Shown here one piece after another: positions 16,036-22,487 of a stretch of DNA of 23,120 nucleotides. Position 1 is the first letter of the stretch, and each line of letters begins with the position of its first letter. The notes beneath the pieces were generated by a model. It was not told the DNA's origin. It did no database searches and worked only from the letters and a program-made list of their open reading frames with translations. The position numbers and the translations under genes were made by a program. This DNA is from CAZYJD01 sp964647785. Lineage in GTDB: Bacteria > Bacteroidota > Bacteroidia > NS11-12g > UBA9320. The stretch lies in assembly GCA_964647785.1 (NCBI GenBank), contig CAZYJD010000028.1, positions 1 to 23,120 on the forward strand, read 5' to 3'.

Positions 16036-17000
16036 GATGCATCAAATAAGGAGTCCACGAAAGTTCGTTCTTCAAAAATCTGTAAGTCATCAATTTTTTC
16101 TCCCACCCCAATGTATTTCACGGGTATGCGAAATTGGTCGGATATGCCAATGACCACACCGCCTTTTGCTGTGCCATCGAGTTTTGTTAAGGCCAGTGCG
16201 TTTACATCGGTTGCTGCGGTGAATTGTTTGGCCTGCTCAAAGGCATTTTGGCCCGTAGAGGCATCCAGTACAAGAATAACCTCATGCGGTGCCTCCGGTA
16301 TAACCTTACTCATGACCCTTTTTATTTTTGAGAGTTCGTTCATCAGGTTTACCTTGTTGTGCAATCGCCCGGCTGTATCAATGATTACCACATCGGCATT
16401 TTGTTCAACGCCTGCTTTTACTGCATCATAGGCCACAGCTGCCGGGTCTGCGTTCATGCCTTTTGAGACAAAGCCTACGCCTGAGCGATCTGCCCAAATT
16501 TTTAATTGGTCAACAGCAGCAGCTCGAAAGGTATCAGCCGCTCCGAGAATCACCTTTTTCCCTGACGATTGAAACAAATTGGCCAGCTTGCCTATGGTGG
16601 TGGTTTTACCAACACCATTCACCCCAACCACCATGATGACATAAGGTTTGGCACCTTCCCAGTCTTGTAGGGTTGAATGCTTATGCTCGCGTAGCAGGTT
16701 GGCAATTTCTTCCCTTAGCAGGTGTTGCAATTCATTTTGTCCGAAGTATTTCTCTTCTGATGCCTTTTTTTGGATCCTCTCAATGATACGCACCGTGGTG
16801 TCAACTCCCACATCACTGGTGATTAAAATCTCTTCGAGTTCGTCTAATACGTCATCATCAATGCTGCTCTTGCCAAGCAAAGCCTTTGAGAGTTTTCCAA
16901 GAAAAGAGGTTCTAGTTTTTTCGAGACCTTCATTCAATCGGTCACGAAGATCTTCCTCCTTGTTCTTATCTTTTTTATTCCAAAAATCAAAAAGCCCCAT
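16032..17000 (-). CDS. ftsY: FtsY, signal recognition particle receptor GTPase
   Basis: FtsY receives the SRP-ribosome complex at the inner membrane for co-translational insertion of membrane proteins. The 322-residue protein has a short charged N-terminus in place of the long acidic A-domain of E. coli, then the helical N domain and the G domain: P-loop GVNGVGKTT (126-134), DTFRAAA (156-162), DTAGR (208-212) and TKLDGTAKGG (272-281). It begins MGLFDFW, with an amphipathic look suited to membrane contact. The ATG at 17000 is followed by the usual operon with rimO and bshC. It is separated from the upstream ribosomal genes by an intrinsic terminator. Confidence 0.97.
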   Translation of the reverse strand: MGLFDFWNKKDKNKEEDLRDRLNEGLEKTRTSFLGKLSKALLGKSSIDDDVLDELEEILITSDVGVDTTVRIIERIQKKASEEKYFGQNELQHLLREEIANLLREHKHSTLQDWEGAKPYVIMVVGVNGVGKTTTIGKLANLFQSSGKKVILGAADTFRAAAVDQLKIWADRSGVGFVSKGMNADPAAVAYDAVKAGVEQNADVVIIDTAGRLHNKVNLMNELSKIKRVMSKVIPEAPHEVILVLDASTGQNAFEQAKQFTAATDVNALALTKLDGTAKGGVVIGISDQFRIPVKYIGVGEKIDDLQIFEERTFVDSLFDAS

Positions 17001-17023
17001 CGTTTGTAAAATCAGGTATAAAC

Positions 17024-17053
17024 AAAAAAAGCTCCCTTCTAAAAGGAAGCTTT
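17024..17053 (-). terminator. Intrinsic terminator after rpmB-rpmG-DUF4295
   Basis: On the minus strand an 11-pair stem (AAAGCTTCCTT / AAGGGAGCTTT with one G-T wobble, loop TTAG) is followed by a seven-T run. It lies 22 bases after the DUF4295 stop and 24 bases before the ftsY start, so it caps the ribosomal unit and leaves ftsY to partial read-through or its own promoter. Confidence 0.85.
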
Positions 17054-17075
17054 ATCAAAATTTACTTACATACAA

Positions 17076-17228
17076 TTATTTCAAAGCCTCTTTGGCCAAC
17101 TCCTGAGGAAGCATTTCTTCCTTGAAGGTATAAGCTCCTGACTTGGGAGAACGAACGGCACGAATAACTTTGGCCCATTCTTTACCGGCTCCGGCTTTTT
17201 TCAGTGTTGCAACTACTTTCTTTGCCAT
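17076..17228 (-). CDS. DUF4295 small basic protein
   Basis: This 50-residue, lysine-rich protein starts MAKKVVATLKKAGAGKEWAK and ends in a short helix QELAKEALK. It matches DUF4295, a family found in Bacteroidota immediately after rpmB and rpmG, which is its position here (8 bases after rpmG). Its charge and position suggest a ribosome-associated protein, but no function is established that I know of. The ATG at 17228 is the only sensible start. The coding capacity is complete, with a TAA stop and the operon terminator just beyond it. Confidence 0.9.
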   Translation of the reverse strand: MAKKVVATLKKAGAGKEWAKVIRAVRSPKSGAYTFKEEMLPQELAKEALK

Positions 17229-17236
17229 CTTTCTTC

Positions 17237-17419
17237 TTATTTAATTTCTTTGTGTACGGTGTACTTCTTCATGATTGGATTGAATTTTTTCAATTCCATT
17301 CTCTCAGGTGTGTTTTTCTTGTTCTTGGTGGTGATGTACCTGCTGGTGCCTGGCATACCACTGTCTTTGTGCTCTGTGCACTCAAGTATTACCTGAATTC
17401 TGTTACCTTTTTTCGCCAT
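17237..17419 (-). CDS. rpmG: Ribosomal protein L33 (cysteine-poor form)
   Basis: L33 is a small protein of the large ribosomal subunit near the E site. The 60-residue product has the conserved LECTEHK start and ends with MELKKFNPIMKKYTVHKEIK in family fashion. Only one cysteine (Cys14) remains, so it lacks the two CxxC pairs of the zinc-binding form and would be the zinc-independent type. It lies three bases after rpmB and eight before DUF4295. Confidence 0.95.
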   Translation of the reverse strand: MAKKGNRIQVILECTEHKDSGMPGTSRYITTKNKKNTPERMELKKFNPIMKKYTVHKEIK

Positions 17420-17422
17420 GAT

Positions 17423-17656
17423 TTACAGACTTCCTTTTCTTTCAATTCTTTTTATGGCTTCTGAAATACCTATCTTATTGATGGTTTTCAAAGCCGAAGT
17501 TGATACCTTCAGGGTGATCCACTCATCCTGCTCAGGCAAATAAAACTTCTTTACCTGCAGATTTGGGTAAAATCTGCGCTTCGTTTTTCTATTGGAGAAA
17601 GAAACGTGGTTTCCTTTCAGCGCTTTCTTTCCAGTTAAATCACAAACTCTTGACAT
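17423..17656 (-). CDS. rpmB: Ribosomal protein L28
   Basis: L28 belongs to the large ribosomal subunit. The 77-residue protein carries the family marks MSRVCDLTGKK, GNHVSFSNRKTKRRFYPNLQ (17-36) and a C-terminal ALKTINKIGISEAI helix. It has a single cysteine and no zinc motif. It heads a three-gene ribosomal unit with a well-spaced promoter upstream that lies partly in the end of the namZ gene. Confidence 0.96.
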   Translation of the reverse strand: MSRVCDLTGKKALKGNHVSFSNRKTKRRFYPNLQVKKFYLPEQDEWITLKVSTSALKTINKIGISEAIKRIERKGSL

Positions 17657-17678
17657 CGCCTCGATTTTTTAAGGAGTG

Positions 17679-17709
17679 CAAAGATGACACTTTCTTCTTA
17701 TTTATCAAA
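17679..17709 (-). promoter_or_regulatory. Bacteroidota-type promoter of rpmB-rpmG-DUF4295
   Basis: On the minus strand a TTTG at 17709-17706 is followed after 19 bases by CATCTTTG at 17686-17679, a one-mismatch TAnnTTTG. The spacing is that of the Bacteroidota -33/-7 pair. The predicted leader to the rpmB ATG is about 18 bases. The -33 element lies within the last codons of the namZ-like gene. Confidence 0.65.
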
Positions 17710-18936
17710 GATTTTTTCGGAATTCGTAAAGTCAGGGTAAAGCAAGTACCCGGATCGCATGGCCATATAGGTTTTTAGTTCGTTTTTCCATGATTCACGG
17801 ATGTTTTTGCCTTCTGTTTGTTCAGATATTTGCCTCTGAAGTTCAGCTGTTCCTGCCAGTTTGTCGAAAGATGCCAGAAAAAAGTTGCCTTCTGATGCCT
17901 TATTGAGTGGGTAGTGCTCCAGAAGCCATTCAATGCGCAGAAATGGCTTTTCAACGATGGCCATAGCGGTATCTCGAAGCAACAATCCTTTGCAGGCTTG
18001 ATTCTCAAATTTTGGATTTTCTGCCACTCCCGGAATCGATTTTGGGGTGAACTCAAAATTACCCTTGTACGAAGGTTTGCCTAACAATTGAAAAGGGTAG
18101 GGCGTGCCCCTCCCAATGCTCACATTTGTGCCTTCAAAAAGACCCAATGTCGGATACAGGTATACACTTGCCATGTTGGGCAAATTGGGCGATGGTGCCA
18201 CCGGTAACTGGTATAAACTATCATGGGTGTAATTCAGGCAAGGAATAATGGTTAGAAGGCAGGATTCGCTGTTCTGAATCCATTTTTCACCCTTGATCAT
18301 GTTGGCAAGTTCACCAACAGTTAGGCCGTGAACAAGCGGGATGGGATGCATGCTGATGAAGCTTTTAAGGGTTTCATCGCGCATCGGACCATCTACATAA
18401 AAGCCATTCGGATTGGGACGATCCAAAACAATCATTTCTATCCCGTTTTCTGCTGATGCCTCCATGAGGTAATGCATGGTGCTGATGTAAGTATAAAATC
18501 TCACCCCTACATCTTGAATGTCAAACACAATGCAATCAATGTTTTGGAGTTGTTGGGCTTTGGGTTTTCGGTTCGATCCATAAAGTGATAAGATAGGAAT
18601 GCCTGTTTTGGCATCGGTCATGTCGTGTACTTTCTCTCCTGCACTGTGATCACCTCGAAACCCGTGCTCTGGGGCAAATATTTGAACGATGTTCAATCCC
18701 AATTGCAATAGGGTGTCTACCAAGTGAGTATTACCTACCATGGATGTTTGGTTGACTGCAAGGGCCAAACGCTTGCCGCGCAACAGTGGATAATATTGAG
18801 AAATACGCTCCGCGGCACATTGAATATGTTCTTCCGAAGCGTGTTTTTCAGCTGAACTAATGCTTCCTTTGCACGACAAGCCGAGGCTCGTAGAAAGGAG
18901 TAAAAAGCTCATCATGAGGATGTACAAGTGTTTCAT
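17698..18936 (-). CDS. namZ: DUF1343 / NamZ-like exo-beta-N-acetylmuramidase
   Basis: NamZ-type enzymes (formerly DUF1343) remove terminal MurNAc from peptidoglycan fragments. The 412-residue product has an N-terminal signal with a possible lipoprotein cysteine at residue 22 (LGLSC; the lipobox is imperfect), then the family motifs NQTS (62-65), APEHGFRG (88-95), DIQDVGVRFYTY (139-150), LDRPNPNG (171-178) and HGLTVGE (203-209), and the usual ending YLLYPDF. Glu90 in the EHG motif is a likely catalytic residue, but I state that from memory. Secretion to the periplasm or attachment to a membrane fits cell-wall turnover or use of foreign wall sugars. It is divergent from the LolCE-like permease, 33 bases apart. 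Confidence 0.88.
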   Translation of the reverse strand: MKHLYILMMSFLLLSTSLGLSCKGSISSAEKHASEEHIQCAAERISQYYPLLRGKRLALAVNQTSMVGNTHLVDTLLQLGLNIVQIFAPEHGFRGDHSAGEKVHDMTDAKTGIPILSLYGSNRKPKAQQLQNIDCIVFDIQDVGVRFYTYISTMHYLMEASAENGIEMIVLDRPNPNGFYVDGPMRDETLKSFISMHPIPLVHGLTVGELANMIKGEKWIQNSESCLLTIIPCLNYTHDSLYQLPVAPSPNLPNMASVYLYPTLGLFEGTNVSIGRGTPYPFQLLGKPSYKGNFEFTPKSIPGVAENPKFENQACKGLLLRDTAMAIVEKPFLRIEWLLEHYPLNKASEGNFFLASFDKLAGTAELQRQISEQTEGKNIRESWKNELKTYMAMRSGYLLYPDFTNSEKIFDK

Positions 18937-18962
18937 CTCTATGAATTAACGAAATTTGGCAG

Positions 18963-18970
18963 CAAAAGTA
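18963..18970 (-). promoter_or_regulatory. -7 box TACTTTTG for the namZ-like gene
   Basis: TACTTTTG on the minus strand is a full TAnnTTTG match, 26 bases before the namZ ATG at 18936, implying a leader of about 20 bases. It touches the start codon of the divergent permease. No -33 TTTG is seen at normal spacing. Confidence 0.35.
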
Positions 18971-20187
18971 TGAATTACGCTTTCTATATCTCTAAAACCT
19001 TGCGGCAGCGTTCATCGGGTTCATTTACCCGCCTAATTCTGCGCCTTGCTTTTGTAGGGATTGCGTTGAGTGTAGCGGTCATGCTCATTGCTTTTGCTAC
19101 GGTAACGGGATTCAAATCAAATATCATTGAGAAAGTTACCGGTTTTGACGGTGATTTATACGTTCGGAAATTCGACGCAAACCGCAGCCTCGAAGGCAGT
19201 TATTTCAACCGCCATGATGTGCCGTTTAATGCGCTAGGGCAACATGGGGTTGCTGCCTCGCGTCCGTTATGTGTGAAAGCAGGAATTATCAGGCATTCCG
19301 GTGAAATGGAGGGATTGATGTTCAAAGGAGTGGACTCCACTTATCTCAGTGAATTCATGCAGTCGTGCATGCAAAAGGGGCAATTCCCCTCTTTTAATGG
19401 TGATAGAGAAGGATACCAGTTGGTGATTTCTTCCAAAACGGCTGCTCGTCTTAATTTAGACACCGGCCAGTATACCGAAGCCATATTCATTCAAAACGGA
19501 CAGGTTAGACGACGACGTTTTTTCATCGAAGGCATCTACAACAGCGGACTTGCTGAACATGATCAAACCTTTGTATTTTGTGATTTACGTGTGATTCAGC
19601 GCATCGTAAGTAACGGTTACGACACCTTGAATAACATAGAGCTGGTGCTTGAAAAGAAGGTAGATGCAGAGGAGGTACAAGCAGAAATTTCGGCCATGCT
19701 TCCTTTACAACTAAGGGTAAATACCGCCAAAGATGCCAACTTTAATCTATTTGAGTGGCTCAATTACCTCGACACCAATGTATTGGTTATATTGGTGCTC
19801 ATGTTTTTTGTGGCTGCTGTGAATATGCTTTCGGCCATGGTGGTGCTCATCATTGAACGCACACGTATGATTGGCGTTCTAAAAGCCCTGGGGGCAGCCA
19901 ATAAAGGTATACTTCGAATCTTTTGGTATTTTGCTTTCAGCTTGGGTGGGAGAGGGATCCTTTTAGGGAATGTTATTGCCTGGTCAGTGATTCTGTTGCA
20001 ATGGAAGACCTCCTTGCTGAAACTGGATGAAAGCATCTACTACCTGGATCGGGTGCCTTTTGAACTAAGTGCATGGAATGCCGTGTACATCAACGCAGGG
20101 GTGCTGTCCATGTGTGCAATTGTTTTGCTCATACCGGTTGGGCTCATCCAAAAAGTGTCCCCCTCCAAAACCCTTCGTTTCGATTAG
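18970..20187 (+). CDS. LolC/LolE-like ABC transporter permease (FtsX family)
   Basis: The 405-residue protein has the MacB/FtsX permease layout: one membrane helix near the N-terminus (about residues 21-45), a large periplasmic domain (about 46-265) and three helices at about 268-295, 317-343 and 372-394. The segment IERTRMIGVLKALGA after the second helix is the coupling region typical of LolC/LolE. LolCDE extracts lipoproteins from the inner membrane for the outer membrane, but its ATPase LolD is not adjacent here, and other FtsX-type roles are possible. I chose the ATG at 18970, giving MNYAFYISK, rather than an upstream GTG at 18928 that would overlap the divergent gene. It ends within the stop region of the convergent DUF5522 gene. 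Confidence 0.87.
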   Translation: MNYAFYISKTLRQRSSGSFTRLILRLAFVGIALSVAVMLIAFATVTGFKSNIIEKVTGFDGDLYVRKFDANRSLEGSYFNRHDVPFNALGQHGVAASRPLCVKAGIIRHSGEMEGLMFKGVDSTYLSEFMQSCMQKGQFPSFNGDREGYQLVISSKTAARLNLDTGQYTEAIFIQNGQVRRRRFFIEGIYNSGLAEHDQTFVFCDLRVIQRIVSNGYDTLNNIELVLEKKVDAEEVQAEISAMLPLQLRVNTAKDANFNLFEWLNYLDTNVLVILVLMFFVAAVNMLSAMVVLIIERTRMIGVLKALGAANKGILRIFWYFAFSLGGRGILLGNVIAWSVILLQWKTSLLKLDESIYYLDRVPFELSAWNAVYINAGVLSMCAIVLLIPVGLIQKVSPSKTLRFD

Positions 20188-20354
20188 GTTTTTCTTCGGC
20201 TTAAGAGTACTTCTTTTAAAGCTGCATTTTTGACCGCATCGTAATTAAAGGGACAATGCAAACAGCCACTACCACAACAATAACCTCTTCTTAGATGGTA
20301 GGCTTCGGTAAAAACCATGAGCCCTCTTTCATTGAAATAATAATCTTCTGGCAT
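20184..20354 (-). CDS. DUF5522 small cysteine-rich protein
   Basis: This 56-residue gene is easily missed. The product begins MPEDYYFNERGLMVFTEAYH and carries a cysteine cluster CCGSGCLHCPF, with Cys26, Cys27, Cys31 and Cys34. This matches DUF5522, whose members share YYFNExGLMVFTEAYHLxRGYCC and a C-x-H-C-P end. The cluster could bind a metal or an iron-sulfur centre, but no function is established that I know of. The gene starts three bases after the beta-barrel gene on the same strand, so it is the tail of rnhB-barrel-DUF5522. Its stop overlaps the stop of the convergent LolCE-like permease by four bases. Confidence 0.87.
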   Translation of the reverse strand: MPEDYYFNERGLMVFTEAYHLRRGYCCGSGCLHCPFNYDAVKNAALKEVLLSRRKT

Positions 20355-20357
20355 GAC

Positions 20358-21113
20358 TTAATTTGCAGGCTGAGGACGATATCTCAAAGCCAATAAAACG
20401 CCCGGGCTCGTTCCTCTGCTGCTGATAATAACCGATCGCTGCCGGTCATTGTTTGAAGAGTAATCAAGAGAATACTCATTGATATAAGACATGGCAGATC
20501 TAAAGAAAATTTCCCCGCAGAGGTAAATGTTTTCGTATAGCTGCTTTTCTGCACCCAATTGAAGGCCAACTAAAATGTTGCTACCGGTGAGGTAGTTGGC
20601 CGAAACTTTATACTGCAGAAAATCTGTTGTTCCTGTGCCGGGATCCTGATCGATTATTTGTGCATCGATACCCGGTTGTCGATTAAGATTTTCACGCACC
20701 ATGACATAAGCTCCAAAACCGTAATAAATACTCCAGTTGTTATCAAAGCCTTGGTAAAGGTTCAATCTCAAGGGAATCAGTAATGTATTGAGGGTGGGAA
20801 AAACCACCTGGCCCGAAGGAATTCTTCCACTCAAAGAGCTCAATTCAAATGAACTTTGCATTTGATTGTTAAACAAGCCGGTTTCCAACATTACTTTATC
20901 CTCGAAAATTGCACCGATCATTGCACCAGCCGTGGCTCCGGTCATGTTTTTAAGTTGCACAAATTCTTTGCTTCCATTGGTAATGCGATATATATCGGCT
21001 TTTGGCCCCATATGGAAACTTGCATACCATTTTGGCGGCGATTGTGCATTGGCACATTGCATGATACTTGTTAAGATTAGTAGCTGGAATATTTTCCTGA
21101 ACATGGGCTTCAT
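20358..21113 (-). CDS. Small outer-membrane beta-barrel protein, unknown function
   Basis: The 251-residue product has a signal peptide (about residues 1-23, ending CANA) and then alternating hydrophobic/polar strands with glycine turns, for example AGAMIGAIFEDKVMLETGLF, WSIYYGFGAYVMV and NILVGLQLGAEKQLYENIYL, ending in LLALRYRP. This is the look of an eight- to ten-stranded outer-membrane barrel of the kind annotated as PorT or OMP_b-brl family in Bacteroidota; no specific family is certain. The ATG overlaps the rnhB stop by four bases (ATGA), so expression is coupled to RNase HII. DUF5522 follows after three bases. A later ATG at 21104 is an alternative start. Confidence 0.72.
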   Translation of the reverse strand: MKPMFRKIFQLLILTSIMQCANAQSPPKWYASFHMGPKADIYRITNGSKEFVQLKNMTGATAGAMIGAIFEDKVMLETGLFNNQMQSSFELSSLSGRIPSGQVVFPTLNTLLIPLRLNLYQGFDNNWSIYYGFGAYVMVRENLNRQPGIDAQIIDQDPGTGTTDFLQYKVSANYLTGSNILVGLQLGAEKQLYENIYLCGEIFFRSAMSYINEYSLDYSSNNDRQRSVIISSRGTSPGVLLALRYRPQPAN

Positions 21114-21739
21114 TCAATGGACAAATTTAATTGCACAGCTTTAAGTCGAAATGAATTGCGGTGTTCTGGGCATCTACCATGCTGATTTATGGCATCGCGA
21201 TGATATAAGGTGCCGTAACCTTTATTCTTATCCCAACCGTATTGGGGATATTGATTGTGAAGCGCCAGCATAAAATCGTCTCGGTGTGTTTTGGCGAGTA
21301 TAGAGGCAGCTGCGATATTAAGAAAGCGTCCGTCGCCCCCTATAAAAGTGCGATGTTCCAAATTCTTGTATTTTCTAAAGTAGTTGCCATCAATCGACAA
21401 AAAAGCGGGTTGTACTTTCAATTTTTCTACCGAACGGTGCATTGCAGAAACGCTGGCTTGCAATATATTAATGCGGTCAATCTCTTCCACGTTGGATGAG
21501 GCAACAGCCCAAGCTACTGCCTCTTTTTCGATGATTTTACGCAAGGCATAGCGCTTCTTTTCACTTAATTTCTTCGAATCTGTCAGCTCTGGTTCTGTAA
21601 AATCGGGAGGCAATATGACGGCAGCAGCAAAAACAGGCCCCGCAAGGCATCCTCTGCCTGCTTCGTCAATTCCTGCTTCAATCAGCTCTGTTTGGCTGCA
21701 AAGAGGAAGAATGTCTTTTTGAACTTGTATGTTTGCCAT
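21110..21739 (-). CDS. rnhB: Ribonuclease HII
   Basis: RNase HII cuts RNA in RNA-DNA hybrids and removes single ribonucleotides from DNA. With the start at ATG 21739 the protein has 209 residues. Conserved catalytic acids are Asp25 and Glu26 in GIDEAGRGCLAGP, Asp117 in LSIDGNY and Asp154 in IAAASILAKTHRDD. An upstream TTG at 21769 would add ten residues but overlaps the divergent methyltransferase start further, so I prefer the ATG. It leads a minus-strand unit with the beta-barrel and DUF5522 genes. Confidence 0.95.
   Translation of the reverse strand: MANIQVQKDILPLCSQTELIEAGIDEAGRGCLAGPVFAAAVILPPDFTEPELTDSKKLSEKKRYALRKIIEKEAVAWAVASSNVEEIDRINILQASVSAMHRSVEKLKVQPAFLSIDGNYFRKYKNLEHRTFIGGDGRFLNIAAASILAKTHRDDFMLALHNQYPQYGWDKNKGYGTLYHRDAINQHGRCPEHRNSFRLKAVQLNLSIE
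21728..21735 (+). promoter_or_regulatory. -7 box TATGTTTG for the methyltransferase
   Basis: TATGTTTG is a full TAnnTTTG match, inside the first codons of the divergent rnhB, 17 bases before the ATG at 21753. It contains the alternative ATG at 21729, which supports the later start. No -33 TTTG is found at normal spacing. Confidence 0.38.
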
Positions 21740-21752
21740 TCGCAATTTTCCT

Positions 21753-22487
21753 ATGTTCGGATACCGCAAAATTTTATACTCGGCATATCACCAAACCCAG
21801 GCTGGCCGTTCCCAGTTGAAAACCGGCAATCAGCTGCTCGAGGAGCAAAAGTATTATTTGAAAGAAGAATTTGCACTTCTTTTACCTCCAAATAAGGATG
21901 CCCATGTCTTGGATATTGGCTGTGGTTATGGCGCCTTTGTATCCCTGATGCATGACTTGGGTTATTTGGCTGCGAAAGGGATCGATTTGAGTGAAGATCA
22001 AATAAATACAGGTAAAAGCATGGGGATAAAAGGGCTTGAAGTTGCCGACCTCAAAGATTACCTGATTCGAGAAAATAGGCAGTGGGATTGCATCACGGGG
22101 CTGGATATCATTGAGCACTTCAACAAAGATGAATTGGTAGAGTTGCTGCTGCTACTGAAGAAAAGTTTAAAACCGGAAGGATTGATGTTATTCCGAACAC
22201 CAAATGCTGATGCAGCTTATAGCAGTTTATTTGCTTCTGGTGACTTCACCCACGAATGCATTTTAAACAAAAGCTCAGCCTTGCAACTATTCAACGCCTG
22301 TGGTTTTCATACAGAAGTGATGCCTTCATTCATGGGGGGACCTTCTCGCTTGAAGGAAATGATCAGAAAAATACTTTGGAATCTACACCTACTTCAAATC
22401 CGTCTGGTACTATTCGCCACTGGTCGAACCTGGCATCAGGCAGTTTTTAGCCCTAACATCATCATTCTGGCGAGATCAAATGGCTGA
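21753..22487 (+). CDS. Class I SAM-dependent methyltransferase
   Basis: The 244-residue protein has a Rossmann-type methyltransferase core: motif I VLDIGCGYGAF (52-62), acidic residue Asp78 in KGIDLS, motif IV CITGLDIIEHF and a LKPEGLMLFRTPNA strand, as in UbiG-like and Methyltransf_23 enzymes of sugar or lipid pathways. The N-terminal YSAYHQTQAGR stretch is shared by some polysaccharide-cluster methyltransferases, but no such cluster is nearby, so the substrate is unknown. I chose ATG 21753; ATG 21729 is possible but lies within the promoter box and the rnhB coding region. It converges with ftsE, overlapping its end by 12 bases. Confidence 0.83.
   Translation: MFGYRKILYSAYHQTQAGRSQLKTGNQLLEEQKYYLKEEFALLLPPNKDAHVLDIGCGYGAFVSLMHDLGYLAAKGIDLSEDQINTGKSMGIKGLEVADLKDYLIRENRQWDCITGLDIIEHFNKDELVELLLLLKKSLKPEGLMLFRTPNADAAYSSLFASGDFTHECILNKSSALQLFNACGFHTEVMPSFMGGPSRLKEMIRKILWNLHLLQIRLVLFATGRTWHQAVFSPNIIILARSNG

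Noticed and set aside
16648..17106. A 152-codon plus-strand frame across the ftsY start and the terminator
   Set aside because: It is serine-rich antisense sequence that runs across the ribosomal terminator and into the DUF4295 gene on the other strand.
18928..18969. GTG at 18928 as the permease start
   Set aside because: It would overlap the divergent namZ-like gene and adds a polar tail not typical of the family; ATG 18970 gives the expected MNYAFYISK start.
21740..21769. TTG at 21769 as the rnhB start
   Set aside because: The ATG at 21739 already gives a full-length RNase HII, and the extension lies over the methyltransferase start.
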